In this document: positions 1 to 9,248 of the stretch, piece after piece | How positions within the stretch are numbered: position 1 is the stretch's first letter | Layout: every line of letters begins with the position of its first letter | NCBI GenBank assembly: GCA_041690635.1 | Contig: JAWLGZ010000003.1 | Coordinates: 580,903 to 644,902, forward strand | Length of the DNA: 64,000 bases | DNA from: JAWLGZ01 sp041690635 | GTDB lineage: Bacteria > Pseudomonadota > Gammaproteobacteria > Thiohalomonadales > Thiohalomonadaceae | Reading direction: 5' to 3' | Made by a program: the position numbers and the translations under genes | Notes under the pieces: generated by a model | Database searches by the model: none | Told to the model about the DNA's origin: nothing | The model's input: only the letters and a program-made list of their open reading frames with translations

Positions 1-435
1 GGCCTCCGCCTGGTCCAGCGTGCTCCGCGGGATGTCGCCGCGCTCGAACAGGATGCGGGCGCGGCGCAGCTCCTCCTCGGCGAGCCGGTAGGCCGCCTCC
101 GCCTCCTCCACCCGCGCCTCCGCCTGGGCACGGGTGCGCGGGTCCAGCGGGGTGGAGGGGGCGGGACCGATGGTGAGCAGCACCTGTCCCGCTTGAACCG
201 TATCCCCCACCTCCAGATCGAGACGCGGCACCTGGCCGGCCACCGGCGCGGAGATCACGTAGCGGTCGCGCACCCGGGTGCGGGCCTCCTCCAGCACCGT
301 CACCGCCAGGGGGCCGGTCACCACCGGGGCGGTGGTGACCGGGACCGGCTGGGGGCGGAAGCTGAGCGCCAGCAGCAGCACCACCATGCCGGCGATCAGG
401 GCGAGGAGGATCTTCTTGCGCGTGGACACGTTCAC
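1..435 (-). CDS. HlyD-type membrane fusion protein of an ABC exporter (partial, C-terminus outside window)
   Basis: Periplasmic adaptor of a tripartite exporter. The visible 145 residues start with a GTG whose GTGA overlaps the stop of the permease gene upstream. A single N-terminal membrane anchor (about residues 8-26) follows a short basic stretch (STRKK). Next comes a beta-rich lipoyl-like half-motif (GQVPRLDLEVGDTVQAGQVL, about residues 55-78), then an alanine/glutamate/arginine-rich segment that begins the alpha-helical hairpin (AEARVEEAEAAYRLAEEEL). This order is typical of HlyD/DevB/MacA adaptors. It is the third gene of an ATPase-permease-adaptor operon on the minus strand, so the adaptor probably joins the MacB/DevC-like permease to an outer-membrane channel. 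The cargo cannot be told from sequence. The rest of the gene lies left of base 1. Confidence 0.88.
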   Translation of the reverse strand, partial: MNVSTRKKILLALIAGMVVLLLALSFRPQPVPVTTAPVVTGPLAVTVLEEARTRVRDRYVISAPVAGQVPRLDLEVGDTVQAGQVLLTIGPAPSTPLDPRTRAQAEARVEEAEAAYRLAEEELRRARILFERGDIPRSTLDQAEA

Positions 436-2795
436 TCCCGGGTTTTCAACACGGCCACCATGTCCAGATGGTACAGCCGTTTGGCGATCAGCAGGGCGGA
501 GAGCAGCGTTGCGACCAGCAGCACCAGGGCGGTGAATCCATAGGTGGCCGGTTCGATGATGAGCGGAATGCGGAACAGCTCCGAGGCAACGCTCTCGGCG
601 ATGACCCGGGCGAACTCGCGCCCGATGAGAAAGCTGACCGGGATCGCCGCCAGGGTCAGCAGGGCCAGTTCGCCGAGCAGGATATAGGCCACCTCGCCGC
701 GGCTGAAACCGAGCACCCGCAGGCTGGCCAGCTCGCGGCTGTGTTCGGAGAGGGCGATGCGTACCGAGTTGTAGACCACCCCGAAGGCGATGCTGCCTGC
801 CAGCAGGGTGTAGACGAAGGCGAGCACCAGGAGGGTTTCGGCGAAGCTCTCGTAGAAGGCGCTGATGGCCACGTCGCGCTGGGTGACGCCGAGCACCCGG
901 GGGCGGTGCAGCAGCTCCCGGAACAGCCCCTCCCGCGCCGCCGGGTCGACCGCCAGGAAGGCCCCGGAGATGGCCGGCCCTTCACGCATGAGGCGGTTCA
1001 GCGCCGCGATATCCATGTAGCTGGCGAGACCGATGAACTCGCTCACCAGCCCCGCCACAGGCACCTGCAGCAGGGGCCGCGCCCCCTCCAGCACCTGCAC
1101 CGTGAGGATGTCCCCGGCGCCGACCCCCAGCTTCTCCCCCAGATGGTCGGTGAGCAGCAGCCCCTCGGCCGGGATGGCGATGGGGCGCAGATCCGCGTCC
1201 AGGGCGCGGCGCAGCACCGCCCCCTGCTCGTAGCCCTGAATGGCGGTGCGGTGGCTGCGGTGGCCGGCGCGCAGCTCCACCGGTACCGCCCGGTACGGTT
1301 CGGCGTGGTGCACCCCCGGCAGGCCGGCCAGCTCGAACAGCGCCTTGCGCGAGGCGGGCTCAACGAAGGAGACCTGGAGGTCGTCCCGCTGGGCCAGGTT
1401 GAACTGCACCCCCACCATGTAGTCGATGGCGTCGCGCTGGAAGCCGCTCACCACCAGCATCGCCCCCGCCAGGGCGATCCCCAGCACCGAGATGAGGGAC
1501 TTGAGCGGCTTGCGCTCGATATGGCGCAGGATCATGCGGGTGGGCTGGTCAAACAGCCGCTGCAGTCCGAGCCGCTCCACCAGAGTGGGGCGGTAGCTGG
1601 CCGGCGGCTCGGGGCGCATCGCCTCGGCGGGCGGCAGGCGGCTGGCCCGGCGTACCGCCCCCAGCGCCGCCAGCAGCGCCGCGGCGGCCGCCACCAGCAC
1701 CCCGTTCAGCATCACATCGAGGCCCAGGTGGAACTCGAGATAGGGAAAGAAGAAGAACTGGCTGTAGAGCCGCGCCAGTGATTGGCCGGCCCACGCCCCG
1801 GCCAGGATCCCCGGCACCGAGCCCAGGCCGACCACCAGCAGAATCATGCCGGCGTAGTGGGCGCCGACGGCGCGGTTGGAGTAGCCGAACGCCTTGAGCA
1901 CCGCGATGAGGTCGCGCTGCTGCGCCACGATGCGCGAGACCACCACGCTGAGCAGAAAGGAGGCGACCCCCAGAAAGATGAAGGGGATGATCAGGGCCGA
2001 TGCCTCCAGCTGTTCGATCTCCTGGCTCAGGTAGAGGTGGGATATCTGGTCGTCGCGGGGGAACGCGCCTACCCCTCCATAGGGGGCGAGCAGGAGATCG
2101 AGCCGGTCGATCACCTCCTCGGCCACGGCGCCCGGCGCCAGGGTGAGCGCCAGGTCGTTGAAAGCCCCCTCCAGGTCGAAGGCCGTCGCCAGCGGCTGGC
2201 GGCGCATCCAGACGATCCCGTAGCGCTCGAAGTCGGGGAACAGGTCGCCGGGGCGGATCTGGTAGACGAACTCCGGCGAGAGGGCGATGCCGACCACCGT
2301 GAGGTCGCGGCGGCGGCCGTTGAGGATGGCGGTGATCGCATCGCCGGGCTCCAGTCCGTGGGCGTCGGCAAACGGCTGGCTGATCACAATCTCATCCGCC
2401 GCGCGGGGCCCCGGCAGGGTGCCGGCACGCAGGTAGAGCCGGTTGAGCAGTGGCTGCCCCTCGTCGGGGAGGGAGACGAACTGGCCCATGACCGGGTCCG
2501 GGAATCCCGCCACCTCCAGGGTGGCCCCGGAGTTCACCCGGGTCTCCAGCTGCCCCACGCCGGGCAGCTCCGCGATCTCCCGGCGCAGCCGCTCGGGGGC
2601 ACGGCGCACCGAGGCGAAGATCTCGGCGAAGCGGCCTTCGCGATAGAAGCTCTCCTGGGTCATCACCAGGGAGTCGATGGTGCTGAAGGAGATAATCCAG
2701 GTCGCCACCCCGCCCATGATGACGAAGGCGATGGCCAGGGCCTGGCCCCGCAGCATCCACAGCTCGCGTACCAGCTTGCGATCGATGGCGCGCAT
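432..2795 (-). CDS. ABC transporter permease with two FtsX-like domains
   Basis: Inner-membrane permease of 787 residues. One transmembrane helix lies near residues 18-38. A large periplasmic domain follows, then three hydrophobic segments (about 265-375) forming the first FtsX core and ending in the SRLPPAEAMRPEPP linker. A second helix and periplasmic domain start near residue 430, and a second FtsX core occupies roughly 665-780 (LASLRVLGFSRGEVAYILLGE). This duplicated layout is seen in MacB/DevC/LolCE-like exporters of about 800 residues that lack a fused ATPase. Its ATG overlaps the stop of the upstream ATPase gene (TAATG), and its stop overlaps the adaptor start (GTGA), so the three are translationally coupled. 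Mechanotransmission of lipophilic or peptide cargo is inferred from the family; the substrate is unknown. Confidence 0.88.
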   Translation of the reverse strand: MRAIDRKLVRELWMLRGQALAIAFVIMGGVATWIISFSTIDSLVMTQESFYREGRFAEIFASVRRAPERLRREIAELPGVGQLETRVNSGATLEVAGFPDPVMGQFVSLPDEGQPLLNRLYLRAGTLPGPRAADEIVISQPFADAHGLEPGDAITAILNGRRRDLTVVGIALSPEFVYQIRPGDLFPDFERYGIVWMRRQPLATAFDLEGAFNDLALTLAPGAVAEEVIDRLDLLLAPYGGVGAFPRDDQISHLYLSQEIEQLEASALIIPFIFLGVASFLLSVVVSRIVAQQRDLIAVLKAFGYSNRAVGAHYAGMILLVVGLGSVPGILAGAWAGQSLARLYSQFFFFPYLEFHLGLDVMLNGVLVAAAAALLAALGAVRRASRLPPAEAMRPEPPASYRPTLVERLGLQRLFDQPTRMILRHIERKPLKSLISVLGIALAGAMLVVSGFQRDAIDYMVGVQFNLAQRDDLQVSFVEPASRKALFELAGLPGVHHAEPYRAVPVELRAGHRSHRTAIQGYEQGAVLRRALDADLRPIAIPAEGLLLTDHLGEKLGVGAGDILTVQVLEGARPLLQVPVAGLVSEFIGLASYMDIAALNRLMREGPAISGAFLAVDPAAREGLFRELLHRPRVLGVTQRDVAISAFYESFAETLLVLAFVYTLLAGSIAFGVVYNSVRIALSEHSRELASLRVLGFSRGEVAYILLGELALLTLAAIPVSFLIGREFARVIAESVASELFRIPLIIEPATYGFTALVLLVATLLSALLIAKRLYHLDMVAVLKTRE

Positions 2796-3529
2796 TACCA
2801 GCTCAGTTCCCGCGGCGACTTGCGTTCGGCATTGGACTCCACGCTGGTGAGCTGCCCGTCACTGACGTGGATGACCCGGTTCGCCATATCGGCGATGGCC
2901 GCATTGTGGGTAATCACGGCGGTGGTGGTGCCCAGCTCCCGGTTCACCCGCTCCAGCGCCTCCAGCACCACGATGCCGGTCTTCGAGTCCAGGGCGCCGG
3001 TCGGCTCGTCGCACAGCAGGACCGCCGGGCGCTTGGCGATGGCGCGGGCGATGGCCACGCGCTGCTGTTCGCCGCCGGAGAGCTGGGCCGGGAAGTGGTC
3101 CAGGCGGTGGCCGAGGCCCACCAGGGAGAGCGCCTCGGCGGGTGTCATGGGGTCGCGGGCGATCTCGGTGACGATGGCGACGTTTTCGCGCGCGGTGAGG
3201 CTGGGGATCAGGTTGTAGAACTGGAACACGAAGCCCACGTAGTTGCGGCGATATTCGGTGAGGGTGGCGTCCGAGGCGCCGGTCAGCTCCTGGTTGCCGT
3301 AGAACACCCGGCCGCCGGAGGCGCTGTCCAGTCCGCCCAGGATGTTGAGCAGGGTGGACTTGCCGCTGCCGGAGGCGCCCAGGATCACCACCAGCTCGCC
3401 GCGGAAGAGCTCCAGGTCGATCCCGCGCAGCGCGTGGATCTCCACCTCCCCCACCCGGTAGGTCTTGGTGAGTCCCTCGGTGCGGAAGACCGCTTCACGT
3501 TCAGGGGCGTCGTTGCCGGGAGGATTCAT
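2795..3529 (-). CDS. ABC transporter ATP-binding protein (LolD/MacB type)
   Basis: Nucleotide-binding subunit of 244 residues that powers the adjacent FtsX-type permease. All ABC motifs are present in order: Walker A GASGSGKST (51-59), Q-loop around VFQFYNL (101-107), signature LSGGEQQR (150-157), Walker B AVLLCDEPT (169-177) and a switch histidine in VITHN. The GASGSGKST/LSGGEQQRVAIARA wording is characteristic of the MacB/LolD branch. First gene of the minus-strand exporter operon; its stop overlaps the permease ATG. The start is preceded by a T-rich stretch on the plus strand (3547-3560), i.e. an A-rich leader, so the promoter probably lies in 3530-3670. Cytoplasmic, membrane-associated. 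Confidence 0.93.
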   Translation of the reverse strand: MNPPGNDAPEREAVFRTEGLTKTYRVGEVEIHALRGIDLELFRGELVVILGASGSGKSTLLNILGGLDSASGGRVFYGNQELTGASDATLTEYRRNYVGFVFQFYNLIPSLTARENVAIVTEIARDPMTPAEALSLVGLGHRLDHFPAQLSGGEQQRVAIARAIAKRPAVLLCDEPTGALDSKTGIVVLEALERVNRELGTTTAVITHNAAIADMANRVIHVSDGQLTSVESNAERKSPRELSW

Positions 3530-3670
3530 CTTGTGAGACTGAGGTTTATTTTTTTTCTTTCAAGGGTGTCATTGCCGGCGGGGTGAAGCAATGTCTCCGT
3601 GCGGCCAAATGTGCCCCGAGGCGGATGCAACGGAGATCGGCTTCCGCCGCTCCTGCAACAGGATAGCGGG

Positions 3671-6418
3671 TTAATGCCCGGCTCCGCCGGCCGCGGCGCC
3701 GCACCCCGAGTGCCCCTCCGCCACCATCGCCTGCAGGGCGTGGAGCTGGGTGATGATCTCGGCACGCAGCTTCAGCAGTTCGGGGACTCGCCGTTGTGCC
3801 TCTGCACTCTTTCCGGAGCGTTCCAGGTCCAGCAGGTCCCGGGCCACCCGGTGGATCGCCTCGTGGATGGGTTGGACGGCGACATAGGCCGGTGCACCGC
3901 CGTAGTGCGCCTTGCCGTGGTGGGCATACCACTGCCCGAACCGACACTGCCCGACCTCCATCGGCGGCGTCGGGACGATATGGCTGCCGGAATCGAGGCT
4001 GGCGATGAGGTCATCGACCCAGCGTCGGTGTTCCAGTTCCGCACTCAACAGCGGCAGGTCTTCGTGCGGCCAGTAGATGCGGGCAGCGGCGCGCCAGGCG
4101 GGGGGCTGGCGATAACCTTCAATCCAGCCGCTGACATCTTCAGCCGGCATCGGCTGGGCGATGCCGAACCCCTGCGCCAGGTCGCAGCCGAGCCGCAACA
4201 GCAGCGCCCCGTGCTCCTCGCTCTCCACCCCCTCGGCGATCACCCGGCGGCGGAACGCCTGGGTCAGGCCGACGATGCCCTCGATGATGGTCAGGTCCTC
4301 CGGGTCGTTCAGCATGTCGCGTATGAAGGAGCGATCGATCTTGAGGGTGTCCGCGGGCAGACGTTTGAGATAGGTAAGCGACGAGTAGCCGGTACCGAAG
4401 TCGTCGAGGGCGACGCCGACCCCCAGCGCGCGGCACTGTTCGATGACGTGGGAGACCATGGCAATGTCCTCCAGCGCCGTGGTCTCCAGCACCTCCAGCT
4501 CGAGCTGCGTGGCCGAGATCTCCGGATGGCGGGCGAGCAGTTCACCGAGACGGCGGGCGAAGTCCGGCTGCTGCAGGTGGCTGCCGGCGATGTTGACGCT
4601 GATGGTCAGCTTGAGCCCCTGCCGGTTCCACTCGGCCAGCTGCACCAGCGCCTCGCGCAGCACCCATTCACCCAGGCTGCGGGCGAACTCGCTGCCGTCG
4701 AGTACCGGCAGAAATTCCGCCGGCAGCAGCAGCCCCCGCTCCGGGTGCTGCCAGCGGATCAGCGCCTCCACACCGACTACCTCACCGGTGCGCATGTCCA
4801 CCTTCGGCTGGTAGTGGAGCCGGAACTCACCCCGGTTCAGGGCGGTCTCGATCCGGGTGACCGCCTCCCGCTGGGCGCGTGCCAGCCGGTCGTGCTCCGG
4901 GTCGAACAGCCAGTAGCGGTTGCGCCCCGCCTGCTTGGCCTGGTACATCGCCTGATCCGCGTGCCGGAGCAGTGTGTCGGCGTCGGAGTCGTCGTCGGGG
5001 AAGAGGGTGACGCCGACGCTCGCGGAGACGGTGACCCGGTGGCTGCCGAGCTCGTAGTGGGCCGCCATCGCCCGCAGCACCCGCTCGATCCCCCGCTTGC
5101 ATTCGCGCACATCGCGCAGGTCGTTCAGCAGCAGGACAAACTCGTCACCGCCAAGCCGTGCCGCACTGTCGCTCTCCCGCAGGGTTCCGTTCAGCCGTTC
5201 GGCCACCTGGATCAGCAGCTGGTCGCCCACGTCGTGGCCGTACTGGTCGTTGATGGGCTTGAAGCCGTCCAGATCGAGGTAGCAGACCGCCAGCAGCCGG
5301 CCCCGACGGCGCGCCCGGGCCATCGCCTGCTGCATGCGGTCGGCGAGCAGGACGCGGTTGGGGAGTTGGGTCAGCGCGTCGTAGTGGGCCATCCGCTCCA
5401 GCCGGTGCTGATGCTCCTTGAGCAGGGTGATGTCGGAGAAGATGCCCACGTAGTGGGTGATCTCGTCCCCGGGGCCGCGGACGGCGGAGAGGGTCAGCAG
5501 CTCCGGATAGAGTTCGCCGCTCTTGCGCCGGTTCCAGATCTCGCCATGCCAGTGTCCCTTGCCTTTCAGTGTCCGCCACAACTCGGCATAGAACTCCGCA
5601 TCGTGACGCCCCGATTTGAGGATGCGCGGCGTCTTGCCGATCACCTCCTCGCGGGTGAATCCGGTCAGCTCGGTGAAGGTGGGGTTGACCTCGACGATGC
5701 ACTCTTGCGCATCGGTGATGGCGATCCCCTCGTGGGCATGGTCGAACACACTGGCGGCCAGCCGCAGCCGTTCCTCGGCCCGGGTGTGCTCCATCTCCGC
5801 CCTCGAACGCCCACGACGATGCTCCCCGACCCGTGACCGGATGATGATGATGCTGAAAACCAGAACACCCACCGTCGCGCCGCCCACCGCGACCAGGGCC
5901 GGTTCGCTGGTTGCAACCGCCGCATCGAAGGCGGGGCGGCTGTGGAACTGTCCGTTCCAGGTCCGGCCGGGGAGTGCGATGGTGATGGTCTCGCGGTACT
6001 TCGGCGTGTGCGCGGCATCGGGGTGGGAGGCGTACAACAGCGGGGCGGTGCTCTGCCCGGTGGTAGCGTCGTACAGCTCGAAACCGAGACCGGGCGTTTC
6101 GCTGCCGGGCAGCCCGCGCATCAGATGGTCGATGTCGAGCGGGCTCTCAACGAACCCCTCCGCCGTGCCGGTCGGCATGACGGCGCCGCGCAGCACCTGC
6201 TCGTGTTCGGCCAGGCGCCCGGCGATGCGCTGGCTCGCTTCCGCCACCTCGAAGGCGAAGCGCTCCCGTGCGCGCTCTTCCGCGTGGCGGTCGGCGATGT
6301 GCCAGGCGAAAACGGTAACAACAAGGGAGAGCGCCAGGACGGCCCAGGCCGTCGCCCCGTTGTGGAACAGGTCGGCGATCATCCCTGATTCCCGACGGTT
6401 GTTGGCGGGAACCGTCAC
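3671..6418 (-). CDS. CHASE-like / PAS / GGDEF / EAL protein with C-terminal CZB domain
   Basis: Membrane-bound c-di-GMP turnover protein of 915 residues. TM1 is at about 23-41. A periplasmic region resembles a CHASE domain but looks about half the usual length (48-170). TM2 is near 172-195, PAS about 215-335 (GFTREEVIGKTPRILKSG). The GGDEF domain is intact (RLGGDEF near 423) with an RxxD inhibition site (RESD) five residues before it. The EAL domain has GVEALIRW (about 548) and DDFGTGYSSL (about 672), as in active phosphodiesterases. The tail (about 795-915) matches the chemoreceptor zinc-binding (CZB) domain: a histidine in LEHRRW, QCRFGQW with the key cysteine, and an HEAIH pair of histidines. 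Both enzyme halves look competent, so zinc or thiol redox may set the balance (inference). The GTG start at 6418 has an upstream GGAG; ATG at 6382 is the alternative. Confidence 0.92.
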   Translation of the reverse strand: MTVPANNRRESGMIADLFHNGATAWAVLALSLVVTVFAWHIADRHAEERARERFAFEVAEASQRIAGRLAEHEQVLRGAVMPTGTAEGFVESPLDIDHLMRGLPGSETPGLGFELYDATTGQSTAPLLYASHPDAAHTPKYRETITIALPGRTWNGQFHSRPAFDAAVATSEPALVAVGGATVGVLVFSIIIIRSRVGEHRRGRSRAEMEHTRAEERLRLAASVFDHAHEGIAITDAQECIVEVNPTFTELTGFTREEVIGKTPRILKSGRHDAEFYAELWRTLKGKGHWHGEIWNRRKSGELYPELLTLSAVRGPGDEITHYVGIFSDITLLKEHQHRLERMAHYDALTQLPNRVLLADRMQQAMARARRRGRLLAVCYLDLDGFKPINDQYGHDVGDQLLIQVAERLNGTLRESDSAARLGGDEFVLLLNDLRDVRECKRGIERVLRAMAAHYELGSHRVTVSASVGVTLFPDDDSDADTLLRHADQAMYQAKQAGRNRYWLFDPEHDRLARAQREAVTRIETALNRGEFRLHYQPKVDMRTGEVVGVEALIRWQHPERGLLLPAEFLPVLDGSEFARSLGEWVLREALVQLAEWNRQGLKLTISVNIAGSHLQQPDFARRLGELLARHPEISATQLELEVLETTALEDIAMVSHVIEQCRALGVGVALDDFGTGYSSLTYLKRLPADTLKIDRSFIRDMLNDPEDLTIIEGIVGLTQAFRRRVIAEGVESEEHGALLLRLGCDLAQGFGIAQPMPAEDVSGWIEGYRQPPAWRAAARIYWPHEDLPLLSAELEHRRWVDDLIASLDSGSHIVPTPPMEVGQCRFGQWYAHHGKAHYGGAPAYVAVQPIHEAIHRVARDLLDLERSGKSAEAQRRVPELLKLRAEIITQLHALQAMVAEGHSGCGAAAGGAGH

Positions 6419-6530
6419 ACCGCTCTCCCGGTTCGCCTGATCGGGTGTCGGCCGGCAGGCTACTGTTTTTCGCCCCGCAATTATGGCGACACTGTTAAAT
6501 CGGTGACAACCGAATTTCGCAGGCGCGTGG

Positions 6531-9014
6531 TTACGCCTCCCGCAGGGTCTTTAGCGGCGGCACGCTCAACACGCTGCGGCTGCCCCAGAGTCCGACCAGG
6601 CCGACCCCCACGCCGCCGGCAGCGAGCCCGGCGGCGAAGACCCAGGGGTTGGCCGCGTAGTCGAGTCCGAAAAAGCGCTCCGCCAGCAGGTAGCCGAGCG
6701 TGGTGGCGGAGAGCGCCGCCAGCACGCCGGCGAGCAGGCCAAGGGCGACGAACTCGGCGGTGAGGGCCCGGCGCACCTGCCGTCGGCCGGCACCGAGCGT
6801 ACGCAGGAGCGCCGCCTCGCGCCGACGCTCATCCTGGGTCGCCTGGGCCGCGGCCACCAGCACCACCACCCCGGCCAGCAGGGTGAAGCCGAACACGAAC
6901 TCCACCGCCAGCGTCACCCGATCCATGATGGTGCGCACCCGCTCCATCAGTGCATCCACATCGATGACCGTCACGTTGGGGAAGCGGTGCAGCATCTCGG
7001 CCATGACCGGACGTCTTTCCGGGGGCAGATAGAAGCTGGTGATGTAGCTGGCAGGTTTTCCCTCGAGCATCCCGGGCGGGGCGACGACGAAGAAGTTGAC
7101 GTGGAACGAGTCCCACTCCACTGCGCGCAGGGAGGTGACCTCGCCCTCAACCGCTTGTTCGGCCACGCCGAAGGTGAGGCGATCGCCGAGGGCAATGCCG
7201 AGGGTCTCGGCGAGTCCCTGTTCCACCGACCACGCCTCCGTGCCGGTGTCGCGCCCCCACCACTGTCCGGCGACAATGCGGTTGTCGGGCGCCGGCCGCT
7301 CCGCCCAGGAGAGATTGAACTCGCGGCGCACCAGCCGCTTGGCGCGCGGCTCCTCGTAATCGTCGGCGGAGACCGGTTCGCCGTTGATGGCAGTCAGCCG
7401 TCCCCGCACCATCGGGTGGAAGGTCGGGGTGACGCCCCCGCGCCCGGCGAAGAACCTGCGCAGCGGCTCGACCTGATCCGGCTGCACGTTGATGAGGAAT
7501 TGATTGGGTGCGTCCTCCGGCAGGCCGGTGCGCCACGCCTCCAGCAGATCCAGCCGCACCAGCGACAGCAGCAGCAGGATCATGATGCCCAGCCCGAAGG
7601 CGACCACCTGCACCCGGCTCGCCGCAGCGCGCCGGGGGATGTTCAGCAGGCCGTAGCGCCAGGAGACGCCGGTGCCGCGGCGCAACGCCCCCAGCACGCC
7701 CACCAGCGCGGCCGCTGCCAGCCACAGCACCGCCAGGGTGGCGAGGGTACCGGCGAATACCCAGGCGGTCAGCGCCGCATCGCGAGCCTCCCATGCCATC
7801 AGCAGCAGCAGCGCAAATCCGGCGCTGCCATAAACGGCCACAGCCCCCGCGCCGCCGCCGCCGATCTCCCGGCGCAGCACCCGCAGCGGCGGCACGCCCG
7901 CCAGCGCCAATAGCGGCGGCATGGCGAACCCGCCCAGTGCGACCAGTCCGACCAGCGCCGCGTGCAGCAACGGCGCCGGGGTGGGGGCGGGCAGTTCGAG
8001 TGCGTAGAGTTCGCCGACAATGCCGGCCAGCACCCCCTGGGCGGCGAAGCCGACGGCGCTGCCGACCAGTGCGGCGATGAGTCCGAGGTAGAGCAGTTGC
8101 AGCAGGTAACCGGCGGTCAGTGTGCGCTGGCGCGCGCCGATGCAGCGCATCACCGCCACCGCGTCGAAATGGCGCGCGGCATGGCGGTGCGCGGCGACCG
8201 CCGCCGCCACACCCGCCAGCAGCACGCTTACCAGCGCCGCCAGTCCGAGAAACCGTTCACCGCGCTCCAGCGCGCTGTTCAGCTGCGGACGGCTCTCGCG
8301 CCCGACCAGGCGTGCCCCGGGATCGAGCCGCGGCACGATCCAGCGCCTGTACATCTCGAGGGCGGCGGGCGGCCCCGCCAGCAGCAGCCGGTACTCCGCA
8401 AGGGCACCGGTGCCGAGCAGTCCGGTCGACTCCAGGTCGGCGAGATTCATCATCAGCCGCGGCGCGATGGAGAACAGGTCGCCGCCCCGATCCGGTTCGT
8501 AGATGAGCACCGCGTCGACCATGAAGCCGGCACTCCCCAGCTGCAGGGTGTCGCCCACCGTCAGGCCGAGTTGATCGGCGAGGCGCCCGTCCACCCACAC
8601 CCGGCCCGCGGCGGGACCGGCGTCGACAGTGCGTGGCGCGGCGAACCGGCTCTCCGCCACCTCCAGATGCCCGCGCAGCGGATAGCCGGCCCCGACCGCC
8701 TTCGCTTCGGTCAGCTGCATCTCGCCGCCGGCCACCACCACCGTACGGAAGGAGACCACCGGCGCGGTGGCGATTCCCAGCGCCTCGGCCTGCTGCGCCC
8801 ACCCCGGTTCGATGGGGCGGTTACGCTCCACCACCCGATCCGCGGCCAGCAGTTCGCCGGATTGACGATCCATCGCGCCGCGCACCCGGTCGGTGAAAAA
8901 GCCGACCGCACTGACCGCGCCCACCGCCACCACCAGCGCCAGCGCCAGCACGCGCAGCTCCCCGGCACGCCATTCGCGCCACAGGTTTCGCCAGGCAAAC
9001 AGGAACGGGTTCAT
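6531..9014 (-). CDS. ybbP: YbbP-type ABC transporter permease
   Basis: Integral membrane protein of 827 residues, close to E. coli YbbP in length and context (ybbA-ybbP beside tesA). The start is set at MNPFLFAWRNLWREW; the frame stays open 31 codons upstream, but that part is repeat-derived and low-complexity (HRRGRRGRRG). TM1 is about 17-36. An FtsX core with three or more helices lies near 245-380, further helices near 395-470, and the C-terminal FtsX core near 690-820 (TQDERRREAALLRTLGAGRRQ). Predicted partner is the YbbA ATPase. The family is linked to export or extraction of lipophilic molecules and TesA supplies a periplasmic esterase, but the substrate is not established. The gap to ybbA is 415 bp of duplicated, decayed DNA, so co-transcription may be weakened. 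Confidence 0.88.
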   Translation of the reverse strand: MNPFLFAWRNLWREWRAGELRVLALALVVAVGAVSAVGFFTDRVRGAMDRQSGELLAADRVVERNRPIEPGWAQQAEALGIATAPVVSFRTVVVAGGEMQLTEAKAVGAGYPLRGHLEVAESRFAAPRTVDAGPAAGRVWVDGRLADQLGLTVGDTLQLGSAGFMVDAVLIYEPDRGGDLFSIAPRLMMNLADLESTGLLGTGALAEYRLLLAGPPAALEMYRRWIVPRLDPGARLVGRESRPQLNSALERGERFLGLAALVSVLLAGVAAAVAAHRHAARHFDAVAVMRCIGARQRTLTAGYLLQLLYLGLIAALVGSAVGFAAQGVLAGIVGELYALELPAPTPAPLLHAALVGLVALGGFAMPPLLALAGVPPLRVLRREIGGGGAGAVAVYGSAGFALLLLMAWEARDAALTAWVFAGTLATLAVLWLAAAALVGVLGALRRGTGVSWRYGLLNIPRRAAASRVQVVAFGLGIMILLLLSLVRLDLLEAWRTGLPEDAPNQFLINVQPDQVEPLRRFFAGRGGVTPTFHPMVRGRLTAINGEPVSADDYEEPRAKRLVRREFNLSWAERPAPDNRIVAGQWWGRDTGTEAWSVEQGLAETLGIALGDRLTFGVAEQAVEGEVTSLRAVEWDSFHVNFFVVAPPGMLEGKPASYITSFYLPPERRPVMAEMLHRFPNVTVIDVDALMERVRTIMDRVTLAVEFVFGFTLLAGVVVLVAAAQATQDERRREAALLRTLGAGRRQVRRALTAEFVALGLLAGVLAALSATTLGYLLAERFFGLDYAANPWVFAAGLAAGGVGVGLVGLWGSRSVLSVPPLKTLREA

Positions 9015-9039
9015 TTCGAAGTTTTCACCGCTGAAAGAG

Positions 9040-9097
9040 TTCACCGCAGAGGACGCGGAGGAACGCCCTCTGCGCCCTCTGCGCCCTCTGCGGTGAA
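9040..9097. repeat. 'CTCTGCG' imperfect palindrome
   Basis: Arms TTCACCGCAGAGG (9040-9052) and CCTCTGCGGTGAA (9085-9097) enclose repeated CCTCTGCG units. Decayed relatives lie at 9385-9425 and around 11348-11413. Repeats of this appearance are widespread between genes in proteobacteria and cyanobacteria. The copy here is what makes the ybbP reading frame look longer than it is. Confidence 0.75.
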
Positions 9098-9158
9098 TGC
9101 TGTTCACATCTCAAACCAGCCGCCTGGCGTCGATCTCGATCACCCGCCCGCAGCAAAT

Positions 9159-9248
9159 GTAGGATGCGGTGAGGAACGAACCGCATCGGTCGCGATTGGC
9201 CATTCCTGTCCCCCGATCGATGCGGTTCGCAGGCTCACCACATCCTAC
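9159..9248. repeat. 90-bp palindromic element, copy A
   Basis: Exactly 90 bp, from GTAGGATGCGG to its complement CATCCTAC, with an imperfect palindrome through the body (AACGAACCGCATCGG against CCGATCGATGCGGTTCG). Nearly identical copies of the same length lie at 50450-50539 (inverted) and 54184-54273. No open reading frame or transposase; REP/MITE-like. This copy separates the two halves of the duplicated ybbA-ybbP junction. Confidence 0.9.

Noticed and set aside
193..543. Plus-strand ORF of 116 codons (arginine/histidine-rich)
   Set aside because: Antisense shadow of the membrane-fusion protein and permease; no motif or start signal.
468..1781. 437-codon plus-strand ORF
   Set aside because: Antisense to the FtsX-type permease; Q/H/G-rich low-complexity composition typical of a high-GC shadow frame.
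3599..5836. 745-codon plus-strand ORF
   Set aside because: Lies entirely over the c-di-GMP protein on the other strand; no domains and shadow composition.
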